A DNA stretch of 64,000 nucleotides from Mycetocola zhujimingii (GCF_003065425.1 NZ_CP026949.1:2790001-2854000), one strand, 5' to 3'; shown: positions 1 to 8,652, counted from the stretch's first letter. Made by a program: numbers and translations. Notes: generated by a model from the sequence alone, not told the origin.

Positions 1-120
1 GAGCAGGATGGGCGAACCGGAGGTCCCGGCGGTGACGTAGTGCAGCTCAGTGCCGTTGATTTGAGCTCGATGGTGGGCGACGCCGGGGATGGTTGTGCCG
101 ATGGCCGCAATGGCAGACAT
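1..120 (-). CDS. Alpha/beta hydrolase, N-terminal part only
   Basis: Only the first 40 codons are inside the window; the gene continues past base 1. The residues include the stretch GTELHYVTAGTSGSPILL, which matches the first strands of an alpha/beta-hydrolase fold (substrate-side loop, then the strand before the oxyanion glycine region). The ATG at 118-120 follows a strong AGGAGGA ribosome site. It is transcribed away from the marR-type gene at 205, and two palindromic operators lie between them, so it is probably repressed by that regulator. The catalytic triad cannot be seen here, so the exact enzyme (esterase, haloalkane dehalogenase-like or epoxide hydrolase-like) is unknown. Confidence 0.75.
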   Translation of the reverse strand, partial: MSAIAAIGTTIPGVAHHRAQINGTELHYVTAGTSGSPILL

Positions 121-133
121 GAGTCCTCCTTAA

Positions 134-152
134 TAGACAATCATGTTGTCCA
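134..152. promoter_or_regulatory. MarR operator copy 1 (imperfect palindrome)
   Basis: Arms TAGACAA and TTGTCCA around a 5-bp centre; one arm base differs from perfect symmetry. It lies just upstream of the ribosome site of the divergent hydrolase and 25 bp (start to start) from a second, perfect copy. Binding by the adjacent MarR protein is inferred from position. Confidence 0.6.
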
Positions 153-158
153 TAAACG

Positions 159-179
159 ATAGACAACTAGATTGTCTAT
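159..179. promoter_or_regulatory. MarR operator copy 2 (perfect palindrome)
   Basis: Perfect inverted repeat ATAGACAA-N5-TTGTCTAT. It overlaps the -35 region of the putative leaderless promoter of the regulator gene (-10 TAGACT at 193-198, ATG at 205), as expected for autorepression. Confidence 0.7.
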
Positions 180-192
180 TACAACCCTGACT

Positions 193-198
193 TAGACT
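193..198 (+). promoter_or_regulatory. -10 box of the marR-type gene (leaderless pattern)
   Basis: TAGACT is followed by exactly 6 nt and the ATG at 205, with no ribosome site between. The same TANNNT-N6-start geometry recurs at many genes in this window. Confidence 0.45.
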
Positions 199-204
199 TC
201 CCCT

Positions 205-687
205 ATGTCTCGGAAGGGTGGCGACCTAGCGCTGCTGATGCTTGCGGGGTTCCGCACCCTCGCCGACAGGGCCACCGCCGAACTGGCGCGCCGAGGCCAC
301 GATGACTTCCGACCGGTGCACGACTTCGCGCTTCACTCGATCCTTTCCGGCGCCGAAAACGCGTCGGAACTGGGCCGGGCGATGTCGGTAACAAAGCAGG
401 CTGCGGCCCGCACGATCGCTGTCCTGGAAGAACGGGGCTACGTCGCCAGGGAGCCCGACGAGGCGGATCGCCGGAAGATGCGCCTGCGGGTCACCGAGCG
501 CGGGACAGCTCTTCTGCGCGAGGGCGAAGCCGTCTTCGATGAGATGCGGGATGAGCTCGAGAAGCAGGTGGGCGCAGAATCACTCGCCAAAACGGAAGCG
601 ACACTGCGCGCGCTCGTTGGCGACAACGCAATTCGCCTCGACTCCCCCGGCTGGGCCGCCGATGTCGACTCCAGCGGTCGCTCCTGA
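205..687 (+). CDS. MarR-family transcriptional regulator
   Basis: A 160-residue winged-helix repressor of typical MarR length. The region around residues 45-100 holds the recognition helix (SVTKQAAARTIAVLEERGYV) followed by the wing (EPDEADRRKMRLRVTERG), a hallmark of the family. The N- and C-terminal helices form the dimer interface. It is divergent from an alpha/beta hydrolase with two matching palindromes in the gap, so a simple self-regulated detoxification switch is inferred. The ligand is unknown. The start was chosen because a -10-like TAGACT sits 6 nt upstream and no better start with a ribosome site is present. Confidence 0.9.
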   Translation: MSRKGGDLALLMLAGFRTLADRATAELARRGHDDFRPVHDFALHSILSGAENASELGRAMSVTKQAAARTIAVLEERGYVAREPDEADRRKMRLRVTERGTALLREGEAVFDEMRDELEKQVGAESLAKTEATLRALVGDNAIRLDSPGWAADVDSSGRS

Positions 688-747
688 CCGTCGATCTGAG
701 AACGTCCGGCTCTGACAGGCCGGCTCATGCCGATGAACGGCCCATGC

Positions 748-1314
748 CTATGCACGGTACGGCGCCTGCACTCCGAGTTGTGTCGCAATTTCCCAGGCGC
801 ATTCCTCGGCCGGGCGGTCTGTCGTGTCCACCTCGAGGTCGTAGCTCACGCCGACATGCACGCTCAGGGCCTGTTGCCGCGCCATTCCCTCTGCCCGGTC
901 AGACCGCCGCGCTTCGCGGGATGCAGCAACATCGGGCGCACAACGGACACCCACCCACAACATCCCGGTGTTGCCAAACGTCGAACGCAGACTCTCCTGC
1001 CCGGCACCCCCTGAGAGAAAAACTTCGTCGAGGATCATGTGCGCCCCAGCGGCCGTCATCGCACTGAGGCCGGCGTACCAGCTTCGCTCGAGAGTGCGAT
1101 ACTCGGCGCTGAAGGTAATCATGCCGTCGTGCTCATAGGTGATCCCGGCTCGCGGGCTGTCGCCCCGACCCGGGAGTGCGTCGATAAACGTGTCGACGCC
1201 GAAGGTCAACCAGACGCCGGGCAGGATTTCCTGAAGCGCTCTCGCGATCGACGATTTACCTGAACTGGATCCGCCGTTCAGCACGATCACTGTGGGGTTG
1301 CGACTGGCAGACAT
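748..1314 (-). CDS. Chloramphenicol phosphotransferase-like P-loop kinase
   Basis: A 188-residue protein with a Walker A motif at the N-terminus (NGGSSSGKSSIARALQ, about residues 11-26), then WLTFGVDTFIDALP and a LDEVFLSGG segment, the layout of the CPT family (PF07931). The prototype phosphorylates chloramphenicol in its producer; most homologues have unknown substrates, so resistance is not claimed. A longer reading frame exists upstream, but this ATG is preferred because the motif begins right after it and a -10-like TACCCT (1321-1326) lies exactly 6 nt upstream. It faces the marR-type gene tail to tail and is divergent from the S9 peptidase gene. Confidence 0.8.
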   Translation of the reverse strand: MSASRNPTVIVLNGGSSSGKSSIARALQEILPGVWLTFGVDTFIDALPGRGDSPRAGITYEHDGMITFSAEYRTLERSWYAGLSAMTAAGAHMILDEVFLSGGAGQESLRSTFGNTGMLWVGVRCAPDVAASREARRSDRAEGMARQQALSVHVGVSYDLEVDTTDRPAEECAWEIATQLGVQAPYRA

Positions 1315-1373
1315 TCTCCGAGGGTAGCCAAATTGGCTGCCCGCTGACACACACGGGCTGGCATGATGTCGCC

Positions 1374-3302
1374 ATGACGACAATCGCTCCGTACGGATCC
1401 TGGCGCTCACCGATCTCCGCTCATGATCTCGCCGAGAGCGGGCACGCCGTGAGTGAGGGCACATGGGTGGGCGACGACGTGTGGTGGCTCGAACTGCGCC
1501 CGAGCGAGGGCGGCCGGTTCGCTGTCCGCACGACGGGTGACAATGGCGACCCCATCGACGTCCTGCCGGAGCCGTGGAATGCCCGGACCCGCGTGCATGA
1601 GTACGGCGGTGGAGCGTGGGCGGCTGACGACGACGGCACTCTCGTGTTCGCCGAGTTCACGGATCAGCGACTGTATCGCCTGGATCGTGGCAGCCGCAGT
1701 CCTGTACCGCTCACGAGCGCGGATTCCGGATTCCGCTTCGCAGATCTCACGTGGCGTGACGGCGAAATCATCGCCGTGCGCGAGACCCACTCGGGCGACC
1801 TCGTTGAAAGAGACATCGTCGCGGTGCCGGTGGACGGCACTGCCGATGGCAACAACGAGGCGATCCGCTCCATCGTTTCGGGTTCACACTTCCTCGCCTA
1901 TCCGCGGTTCTCCCCCGACGGCACACGCCTCGCCTGGGTCGCGTGGGATCACCCGCAAATGCCATGGGACGGGACCGAGTTGCGCGTCGGCGACCTCGAT
2001 CGAGCGGGCCAGGTCGGCGAATGGCGCACGCTCGCGGGTTCACCGACAGAGTCTCTTCTTCAGCCCGAATGGCGGGATGACGACCACCTGACGATCATCA
2101 CCGACCGATCCGGGTGGTGGAATCTTGCCGAGGTCGATCTCCAGGGAGAGGTCACTCCGCTGCACCCGGACGAGGCCGAATACGGCGACGCACTCTGGTT
2201 CGTCGGGCTGGCCTGGTATCGGCTGCTGGCGGATGGCCGCATCCTTGCCTCCCGAACACTCGGCCAGAGCGAACTCGTCATCATCGATCCAGCGACGGGC
2301 GCCAGCTCGGTCGTGGCACAGCCGCTCACCCATATCGTCCTGGGACCCGTCCGCGGCACCAGCGTGCTGCTCGCCGGAGGCAGCGCGAAGGACGCACCCG
2401 GACTTCGCCGTCTCGACCTCGAGTCGGGAGAGATCACGGTGGTTCGGCTCTCGGTCGATTCACTTCCGGATGCCGGATACCTCCCCATCGCCGAATCCCG
2501 GACGTTCGCGGGAGACCGGGAGGTGCACGCCATCGTGTATCCGCCCCGGAACGTGGACTTCGTTGCTCCGGATGACGAATTGCCACCATTCGTCGCCTTC
2601 GTGCACGGTGGACCAACCACGCGGGCACCATTCGTCGTGAACCCCGCGATCGCCTATTTCACCAGCCGCGGTATCGGCGTGGTCGACGTCAACTACGGCG
2701 GATCGACCGGATACGGGCGGGAGTATCGGGAGCGGCTGCGCGGGCAGTGGGGCATCGTCGACGTGGAAGACACCGTCGCCACCGTGCTTGGACTCGCAGA
2801 CGCCGGACTCGCCGATCGGGATCGCCTCGGGATCCGAGGGGGTTCGGCGGGCGGCTGGACGGTGCTCGCCGCCTTGACGAGTTCGGACGTGTTCGCGGCG
2901 GGTACCTCGTATTTCGGCGTGGCCGAGCTGACCCAGTTCGCCAGGGACACGCACGACTTCGAGTCCCGCTACCTCGACGGGCTCATCGGCCCGCTTCCGG
3001 AAGCGGCCGACCTTTACCAGTCGCGGGCACCGCTCAACCGGGTGGATAACCTCTCCACCCCTGTCCTTCTGCTTCAGGGCCTCGACGACCCGATCGTTCC
3101 GCCATCGCAGGCAGAGCTATTCCGCGATGCTCTGGCACGGAAGGGCATCCCCCACGCATACATCGCCTTCGAGGGAGAGTCACACGGCTTCCGTCGCGCG
3201 AGCACGATCGTGAGCGCGACGGAAGCCGAGTTGTCGTTCTACGGTCAGGTGATGGGGTTCGACCCGGTCGGCGTACCGCCGCTCGAACTCGTCAGCGAGT
3301 AG
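1374..3302 (+). CDS. S9 family serine peptidase (prolyl oligopeptidase type)
   Basis: 642 residues. The first ~390 form a beta-propeller-like region, with repeated blocks of the type FSPDGTRLAWVAWD. The C-terminal ~250 residues are an alpha/beta-hydrolase domain. Catalytic residues are visible: Ser491 in RGGSAGGW, Asp572 in QGLDDPIVPP and His604 in EGESHGF. This is the dipeptidyl aminopeptidase/acylaminoacyl-peptidase group, which cleaves short peptides in the cytoplasm. No signal peptide is seen. CATGAT sits 6 nt before the ATG, suggesting a leaderless transcript. It is convergent with the MFS gene. Confidence 0.92.
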   Translation: MTTIAPYGSWRSPISAHDLAESGHAVSEGTWVGDDVWWLELRPSEGGRFAVRTTGDNGDPIDVLPEPWNARTRVHEYGGGAWAADDDGTLVFAEFTDQRLYRLDRGSRSPVPLTSADSGFRFADLTWRDGEIIAVRETHSGDLVERDIVAVPVDGTADGNNEAIRSIVSGSHFLAYPRFSPDGTRLAWVAWDHPQMPWDGTELRVGDLDRAGQVGEWRTLAGSPTESLLQPEWRDDDHLTIITDRSGWWNLAEVDLQGEVTPLHPDEAEYGDALWFVGLAWYRLLADGRILASRTLGQSELVIIDPATGASSVVAQPLTHIVLGPVRGTSVLLAGGSAKDAPGLRRLDLESGEITVVRLSVDSLPDAGYLPIAESRTFAGDREVHAIVYPPRNVDFVAPDDELPPFVAFVHGGPTTRAPFVVNPAIAYFTSRGIGVVDVNYGGSTGYGREYRERLRGQWGIVDVEDTVATVLGLADAGLADRDRLGIRGGSAGGWTVLAALTSSDVFAAGTSYFGVAELTQFARDTHDFESRYLDGLIGPLPEAADLYQSRAPLNRVDNLSTPVLLLQGLDDPIVPPSQAELFRDALARKGIPHAYIAFEGESHGFRRASTIVSATEAELSFYGQVMGFDPVGVPPLELVSE

Positions 3303-3355
3303 GTCCGCCCGCTCGCTTCCACACCAGCACCCGGATGCCGTTCGGCTGAGAACCG

Positions 3356-4540
3356 TCAGCGCTGCTGACGCAGGGTCACGAGCACGACGGCGCCGGCGAT
3401 CGCCGAAATGCCGCCGATCAACAGCGGTGCGGTAGCTGCGACATCATCGACGAGGATTCCCCCGACGATCGCACCGACGGCGATCGCAATGTTGCACACG
3501 GTCACGATCACTCCGCCGATCTGCTCAAGACGGGTCGGCTGAGTTCGGGCACCCCACGTGAGCACCGCGGTCGGAAGGCCACCGAAACCGAAGCCCCACA
3601 GCGCAGCCGCGATGAACAGCGCCACGGTCGAACCGCCGGTCGCGAGCATGACAAGCATCCCGATCCCGAGGACCGTCGGAAACAGGAAGACGGCCGCTCG
3701 GAGTGCACGGTCGGCCAGTGGGCCGCTGACAGCCGTGCCGAGGAAGTTGGCGATTCCGAACACGAGCAGAAGCAGGGCGAGTCCGCCGGCATCGATGTCG
3801 GATACGCTCTCGGCAGCCGGCCGGATGTATGTGAAGCCACTGAAGTGCCCGCCGAAAGCGAGCAGCACCGCGAACAGTCCGATGAGAACGGCACGGGAGC
3901 GGAGTGTCGCTCCGAGCGCACGAATTCCGCTTCCGACCGTAGGCGTGACGTGCGGCAGTGTTGCCGCCTGAACGATCAGCGCCAGTGCCGCAACAACGGC
4001 ACCGAGGATGAACACTCCCCGCCATCCCCACAGCTCCCCGAGCCACGCGCCCAGGGGCACCGCGGCAACGGTTGCGACAGACACTCCAGCGTTGACGACG
4101 GTAAGCGCACGCCCGAGGTGGTCCGCGTGAACCAGCTGCGCGGCGACCGCGGTGGCCATTGCCCAGAAGCCGCCGAGTGCGACGCCCAGCAGGAGCCGGG
4201 ACGAGAGAAGCACGAGGAGGTTCGGTGCCAGTGCGACGGCGAGGTTGGAGATGATGGCGAGCAGCGTGAGGCCGATCATGACGCGGCGCCGGTCGGCATG
4301 CGGCAGCACCACCGAGATGAAGAGGGCCGAGAGTGCGGCCGCGAGCGCGGTCACGGTGACGCTCTGCCCCGCTGCGCCGACCGTCACCCCAAGATCGCCG
4401 GCGATTCGCGGCAGCAGGCTCGCCGGCAGGAACTCCGACATGACGATCGCGAAGATCCCCAGTCCGAGCGAGACGACGCCGGCCCAGGAGCCGGGCTTAT
4501 GGTCGGTCGATGTGTCGATCGACGAGGTTGCGTTGGTCAC
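3356..4540 (-). CDS. MFS transporter (DHA1-type sugar/drug efflux)
   Basis: 394 residues with about 12 hydrophobic segments and the loop-2/3 basic motif region HADRRRVMIGL characteristic of the major facilitator superfamily. The N-terminal segment (FAIVMSEFLPASLLPRIAGD) resembles arabinose-efflux/chloramphenicol-exporter-like permeases. GTG start with an AAGGAA ribosome site. It is followed upstream by an SDR gene on the same strand, and a divergent XRE regulator lies beyond, so the three may form one regulated unit. Substrate unknown. Confidence 0.88.
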   Translation of the reverse strand: MTNATSSIDTSTDHKPGSWAGVVSLGLGIFAIVMSEFLPASLLPRIAGDLGVTVGAAGQSVTVTALAAALSALFISVVLPHADRRRVMIGLTLLAIISNLAVALAPNLLVLLSSRLLLGVALGGFWAMATAVAAQLVHADHLGRALTVVNAGVSVATVAAVPLGAWLGELWGWRGVFILGAVVAALALIVQAATLPHVTPTVGSGIRALGATLRSRAVLIGLFAVLLAFGGHFSGFTYIRPAAESVSDIDAGGLALLLLVFGIANFLGTAVSGPLADRALRAAVFLFPTVLGIGMLVMLATGGSTVALFIAAALWGFGFGGLPTAVLTWGARTQPTRLEQIGGVIVTVCNIAIAVGAIVGGILVDDVAATAPLLIGGISAIAGAVVLVTLRQQR

Positions 4541-4616
4541 GATTCAGTTCCTTCGATGGTTCGATTGTTCGATGTGGTCAGGCGCGCCTGGGCACGGGGA
4601 GGGAGGATGCGTGCTC

Positions 4617-5303
4617 TCACCAGTGAAGGTGCCCGTCTTCGTCCTGGAACGTCCCCGTCGGACCGTCGGGGGCGAGGGCCGCCAGACGCACGACGGTTTG
4701 GGCGCTCTGGGCTGGCGGCCTTCCGCCGTCGAACGCCGCCGTCATGTCTGTGGCGGTGTACCCCGGTTCGAGTGCGTTGAACTTGATGTCGGGGTGCGAC
4801 TTGGCGTACTGGACGGTGAGCATGGTGGCCGCCGCCTTGGAGGCGGCATAGAGGAGATTCCTCAGTTGCGATTCGACCCGGTCGGGATTGTTGACCGCCC
4901 AGAACGACCCTGCGCTGCTTGAGACGGTAACCACCGTCGGGTTGGATGATTTCTTCAGCAGCGGGAGCGCTGCTTCCGTGACGCGCACGACGCCCACCGC
5001 GTTTGTGTCGAATGCTCGCAGCGCCATCGGGCCGTCGATGTCTCCAAACTCCTGAATTCCCGCGTTGTTCACGAGGATGTCCAGCTGGCCCTCGACATCC
5101 CCGATGGTTCCAAGCGCCTTCGCTACCGACAGGTCCTCGGTCACATCGAGCTGCACAAATCGCGCACCGAGCGACGCGGCAGCCTCCCCACCCCGCTCAG
5201 CGTCGCGCGCGCCGATGTACACGAGGTGTCCCAACTCCACCAGTTGTCTGGCGGTCTCATAACCGATGCCCCTGTTTGCCCCGGTAACCAGTGCGACGCT
5301 CAT
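4617..5303 (-). CDS. Short-chain dehydrogenase/reductase
   Basis: 228 residues. Rossmann motif TGANRGIGYE near residue 7, NNAG at about residue 80, and the catalytic Ser plus Y-A-A-S-K (residues around 150-155) are all visible, so it is a classical, probably active NADP(H)-dependent SDR. Good ribosome site GAGGAG before the ATG. Divergent from the XRE regulator at 5443 and upstream of the MFS gene on the same strand. The substrate cannot be told from sequence. Confidence 0.92.
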   Translation of the reverse strand: MSVALVTGANRGIGYETARQLVELGHLVYIGARDAERGGEAAASLGARFVQLDVTEDLSVAKALGTIGDVEGQLDILVNNAGIQEFGDIDGPMALRAFDTNAVGVVRVTEAALPLLKKSSNPTVVTVSSSAGSFWAVNNPDRVESQLRNLLYAASKAAATMLTVQYAKSHPDIKFNALEPGYTATDMTAAFDGGRPPAQSAQTVVRLAALAPDGPTGTFQDEDGHLHW

Positions 5304-5442
5304 GCGTCTCCTCTCGAAATAAGTGGCCCGATCGAGCCGTTAAGGACGCTATGAGCAGCGAACACCCCCAACCAGCACCCTCTCCAGCCGGGGGTATGAC
5401 AGGGCCCCCTCGCTCCGCGGCACACAGCCATAGGCTGGCGTC

Positions 5443-6300
5443 GTGAGCGAGACAACGAATCCCCTCGGCGCGTATCTGCGGGCGCGCCGCGAACTGGTGA
5501 CCCCGCAGCAGGTCGGCATTCCCGACGGTGGAGTCCGTCGCGTGCCCGGGTTGCGGCGCGAGGAAGTCGCCATGCTTGCCGGCATCAGCGCCGACTACTA
5601 CCTGCGCCTCGAGCGCGGTCGTGATCGCAACCCCTCGGCCCAGGTGCTTGAGTCAATAGCTCGCGTGCTGAACCTCAACGACGAGCACGTCTCCCACCTG
5701 CTGACACTGGTGGCGGATGCTCCGCGCCAGCGGAGACGCCAGCCACGGAAAGAGACGGTGCCGCCCGGCGCCCTCAAACTCCTCGACTCCCTCGCCCAGC
5801 CGGCATTCATCGAGGGCAGATACTTCGACGTACTGGCCTCGAATGCACTCGCCCGGGCGCTCTCCCCCGGACTCAACGTTGGCGGGAATCAACTCAGAGA
5901 CCTGTTCCTCGATCAGGGCGAACAGGCGCTGCAGCCCGATTGGGAAGACCTCACCGAGTGCTTCATCGCGAATCTCCGGCAGGCCGTCGGCAACGACATC
6001 GATGATCCACGCTTCATCGAACTCACCGGCCAGCTCAGCCTCGCCAGCCCTCGCTTCCGCCAGCTCTGGGCCCGCCACGAGGTCCGTGGCCAGCACGGAA
6101 CACTGGTTCGGTTCGACCACCCTCAAGTCGGCGAACTCGTCCTCAACCGGGAACGATTGAGCATCGGCGGCGCAGACGGCGTCATGCTTGTTGTCTTTCA
6201 CCCTGACGCAGGGTCGAGTGATGCAGAAAAACTGGCGCTGCTGGCATCCGCGAGCGTACCCACGGCGGATCCGTCACATGAACTGCAGAGCCAGGACTAG
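5443..6300 (+). CDS. XRE-family regulator with MmyB-like ligand domain
   Basis: 285 residues. The N-terminus carries a helix-turn-helix (residues ~8-80) with the typical string VPGLRREEVAMLAGIS and YYLRLERGRDRNPS. The remainder (~100-270) resembles the MmyB-type PAS-like ligand domain common in actinobacterial XRE repressors; such proteins usually control a divergent dehydrogenase gene, as here. GTG start; TAGGCT at 5431-5436 lies exactly 6 nt upstream, suggesting leaderless translation. Ligand unknown; fatty acid-like ligands are known in the family. Confidence 0.88.
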   Translation: MSETTNPLGAYLRARRELVTPQQVGIPDGGVRRVPGLRREEVAMLAGISADYYLRLERGRDRNPSAQVLESIARVLNLNDEHVSHLLTLVADAPRQRRRQPRKETVPPGALKLLDSLAQPAFIEGRYFDVLASNALARALSPGLNVGGNQLRDLFLDQGEQALQPDWEDLTECFIANLRQAVGNDIDDPRFIELTGQLSLASPRFRQLWARHEVRGQHGTLVRFDHPQVGELVLNRERLSIGGADGVMLVVFHPDAGSSDAEKLALLASASVPTADPSHELQSQD

Positions 6301-6311
6301 CCGATGACACC

Positions 6312-6349
6312 CCGAGAGGAGCGGGGCTGGTGCGCCCCGCCCCTCTCGG
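6312..6349. terminator. Bidirectional hairpin between convergent genes
   Basis: 16-bp near-perfect GC-rich stem (CCGAGAGG-A-GCGGGGC pairing with GCCCCGC-C-CCTCTCGG) with a 6-nt loop, in the gap between the XRE gene and the FNT gene that run toward each other. Confidence 0.8.
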
Positions 6350-6367
6350 TCGCCCACATTCACTGCG

Positions 6368-7195
6368 CTATTGCTTGACCTTGACACGCAGTTCGCGAAG
6401 CGGACCGGTCTTCACGTGGGTGGTGTAGATCATCAGCCCAACGAAGGTCAGGCCGCCGACGAGGTTGCCGAGCACCGTAGGAATCTCGTTCCAGATCAGA
6501 TAATCGCCGATGGTGAAGTCTCCACCGAGCATGAGGCCGATCGGGAACAGGAACATATTCACCACGGAGTGCTCGAATCCCATGTAGAAGAACAGCATGA
6601 TGGGCATCCACATAGCGATGACCTTGCCAGGGAGGCTGTCGGACATCATGGCTCCGACGACTCCGGTGGACACCATCCAGTTACAGAGCACTCCGCGAAC
6701 GAAGAGGGTCAGCATGCCCGCGAAGCCGTGTTCGGCGTAGCCAACGGTTCGTCCTTCACCGATACCGCCGATCGCCTGCCCGACCTCGTTGACGTCCGCG
6801 GAGAAGCCGTAGGTGAAGACGATGGCCATGAGCAGCGCCGTGGTCAGGGCTCCGGCGAAATTACCGACGAAGACCAGACCCCAGTTTCGGAGCATCGCGC
6901 CCAGGCTCACCCCGGCACGCTTATCGAGCCAGGCCAGCGGGACCAGTGTGAAGACACCGGTCAGGAGATCGAATCCCAGCAGGTAAAGCATGCAGAATCC
7001 GACCGGGAACAGAACAGCGCCGAGGAGCGGTGAGCCCGTCTGGACGCTGATGGTGACGGCAAAGGCCGCGGCGAGCGCCAGGATGGCCCCGGCCATATAG
7101 CTGCGGATCAGCGTGTCGCGCGTCGACATCGCCACCTTGGACTGCCCGGCATCGATCATCCGGACAGCGAAGTCTTTCGGCGTTACATAAGTCAT
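6368..7195 (-). CDS. Formate/nitrite (FNT) family channel in a cyanase locus
   Basis: 275 residues with six predicted membrane helices and the FNT family layout, including LGGDFTIGDYLIWNEIP near the fifth helix and the FYMGFEHSVVNMF segment that carries the central histidine of FNT pores. Family members pass small monovalent anions (formate, nitrite, hydrosulfide). It sits 19 bp downstream of cynS in the same orientation, so a role in uptake of cyanate, bicarbonate or nitrite linked to cyanate breakdown is inferred. Ribosome site GAGAGGG before the ATG. It is unlike the E. coli arrangement, where cynX is an MFS protein. Confidence 0.9.
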   Translation of the reverse strand: MTYVTPKDFAVRMIDAGQSKVAMSTRDTLIRSYMAGAILALAAAFAVTISVQTGSPLLGAVLFPVGFCMLYLLGFDLLTGVFTLVPLAWLDKRAGVSLGAMLRNWGLVFVGNFAGALTTALLMAIVFTYGFSADVNEVGQAIGGIGEGRTVGYAEHGFAGMLTLFVRGVLCNWMVSTGVVGAMMSDSLPGKVIAMWMPIMLFFYMGFEHSVVNMFLFPIGLMLGGDFTIGDYLIWNEIPTVLGNLVGGLTFVGLMIYTTHVKTGPLRELRVKVKQ

Positions 7196-7214
7196 CAGAG
7201 TGCCCTCTCGTCCT

Positions 7215-7667
7215 TCACCACTGGTATTTCAGGAATTTGCCGTCGATGACGATGCGCACGCGATCGCCCTCGGGGTCCTCGCGACGCGACATCTCGACCT
7301 TGCAGTTGATCGCGCTCATGATGCCGTCGCCGAACTCCTCGTGAATCGCCTCTTTCAACGCCGGCCCGTACACGCCGAGCAGTTCGTAGAAGCGGTAGAT
7401 GGTCGGGTCCGCTTTGAGCACGTCGCCCGCGATCCGATAGGGCTGCTCCTGGAGCGCGAGGACGGTTTCCTCGTCAAGGTCGAGCAACTGTCCTGCCTTC
7501 TGAGCGAGCTCGGCGGGCAGTGCGTGCGAACCCAGGAGCGCTGCAATGGTCCAGAGGAGCGGTCGGTCAAGCTCCTCTGCGAGGTCGGACCACGATGATT
7601 CCGAGCGGGCAACAGCCGTGCGGATGTTGTGGGTCGCCTCGTCGCGTCTGGCGTTCCAGTCAGTCAT
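7215..7667 (-). CDS. cynS: Cyanate hydratase (cyanase)
   Basis: 150 residues, close to the usual 156. Catalytic residues Arg92, Glu95 and Ser118 line up with Arg96, Glu99 and Ser122 of the E. coli enzyme at a constant offset of 4; the signature YRFYELLGVYG and FGDGIMSAINC are present. The family converts cyanate and bicarbonate to carbamate and CO2, giving ammonia. The N-terminal domain is a helical POU-like fold. Ribosome site GAGGAG. It is the first gene of a cynS-FNT unit, divergent from a PAS-AraC regulator. Confidence 0.96.
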   Translation of the reverse strand: MTDWNARRDEATHNIRTAVARSESSWSDLAEELDRPLLWTIAALLGSHALPAELAQKAGQLLDLDEETVLALQEQPYRIAGDVLKADPTIYRFYELLGVYGPALKEAIHEEFGDGIMSAINCKVEMSRREDPEGDRVRIVIDGKFLKYQW

Positions 7668-7859
7668 GTGTTCTCCTCGTGCGTGATGTGGGGAAATGCC
7701 TCAAGCCCACTTCAGCGACGTCGGGAACCTGCTCACAGGCTTTTCGCGCAGACGATAGAGCCAGCAGCGCAATGGGGAGACTCTTTTACCTCCGTGAAAC
7801 ACCTGCGCAATCCGCTCGCCGTTCCCGGCTCATACCGTTACAGCAGGTTGGAGGTCCCC

Positions 7860-8636
7860 ATGATCGGCGTTGAGGTGCAACACGACGCGAACTTTCTGTC
7901 GCAGGTCCTTCACGACGCCCCGGTGCCCCTGTGGGTCATTGATGACCGGGGGCTCGTGGCCCTGGCGAACCGGGCGGCGATCCGCTTTCTTGGCTACCGT
8001 GACGGCGACGACGTCGTCGGCGGGCCGAGTCACGAGCTGCTGCACCCGCACCGTCCTGACGGATCTCCGTACCCGTGGCACGAGTGCCCGATCGTCGGCT
8101 CGACGGGGTCACACCTCGCGTCAGAGTGGTTCGTCACGCGCGCGGGCGATACGCGACTCGTTCACTGGTCAACCCGGCGTATTGGCGACGGGAGGGCGTC
8201 GACGCTCCTGAGCTTCAACGCACCCGACGACACCACAGCCATCCCCCACACTCGAGAGCAGAGGACTTCCGGCCTGCCACCGGTGATCAACCCACGGTTA
8301 CCGTCGGACGTGACGCACGCACAACTTCGGGAGTCGATGCGCCGGTCGATCCGGGATCGATTCACCGACCCCGCGTTCTCGACGACGGATCTGGCAGCGG
8401 ATGCCCACCTCTCCGTCCGATCGGTTCAGGCCATTTTCGCAGGCGGCGGTTCTTCACCAGCGGCAGAGATTCGTCGTCTTCGCCTCGACCACGCGCGCGC
8501 CATGCTCGAGGAAGGGCACACCGTTCAGGCAGCCTGCCAGACCTCGGGATTTCTCGATCCGGGCACGTTCGCCCGCACATTCCGGCAGCGGTTCGGGCTC
8601 GCTCCCAGCCAGGTTCAGCGCGCTGCGTCGCGGTGA
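7860..8636 (+). CDS. AraC-family regulator with N-terminal PAS domain
   Basis: 258 residues from the ATG preceded by GGAGG (7850-7854); an upstream in-frame extension to 7629 lacks a ribosome site and overlaps the promoter region. Residues ~12-120 form a PAS domain (VLHDAPVPLWVIDDRGLVAL and GDTRLVHWSTRRIGDG). Residues ~160-255 are two AraC helix-turn-helices (FSTTDLAADAHLSVRSVQ and ACQTSGFLDPGTFARTFRQR). It is divergent from cynS, so it very likely controls the cyanate genes. Known cyn regulators are LysR-type, so this PAS-AraC design is a different solution. Confidence 0.88.
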   Translation: MIGVEVQHDANFLSQVLHDAPVPLWVIDDRGLVALANRAAIRFLGYRDGDDVVGGPSHELLHPHRPDGSPYPWHECPIVGSTGSHLASEWFVTRAGDTRLVHWSTRRIGDGRASTLLSFNAPDDTTAIPHTREQRTSGLPPVINPRLPSDVTHAQLRESMRRSIRDRFTDPAFSTTDLAADAHLSVRSVQAIFAGGGSSPAAEIRRLRLDHARAMLEEGHTVQAACQTSGFLDPGTFARTFRQRFGLAPSQVQRAASR

Positions 8637-8652
8637 ACCGGTCGTACACCGC

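Noticed and set aside
748-1314. Antibiotic resistance gene (chloramphenicol phosphotransferase)
   Set aside because: Only family-level similarity is visible. Most chromosomal members have no shown role in resistance, so it is described as a P-loop kinase.
3845-4780. A 311-codon open frame on the plus strand
   Set aside because: Antisense to the MFS transporter gene, with strongly biased low-complexity composition and no recognisable domain.
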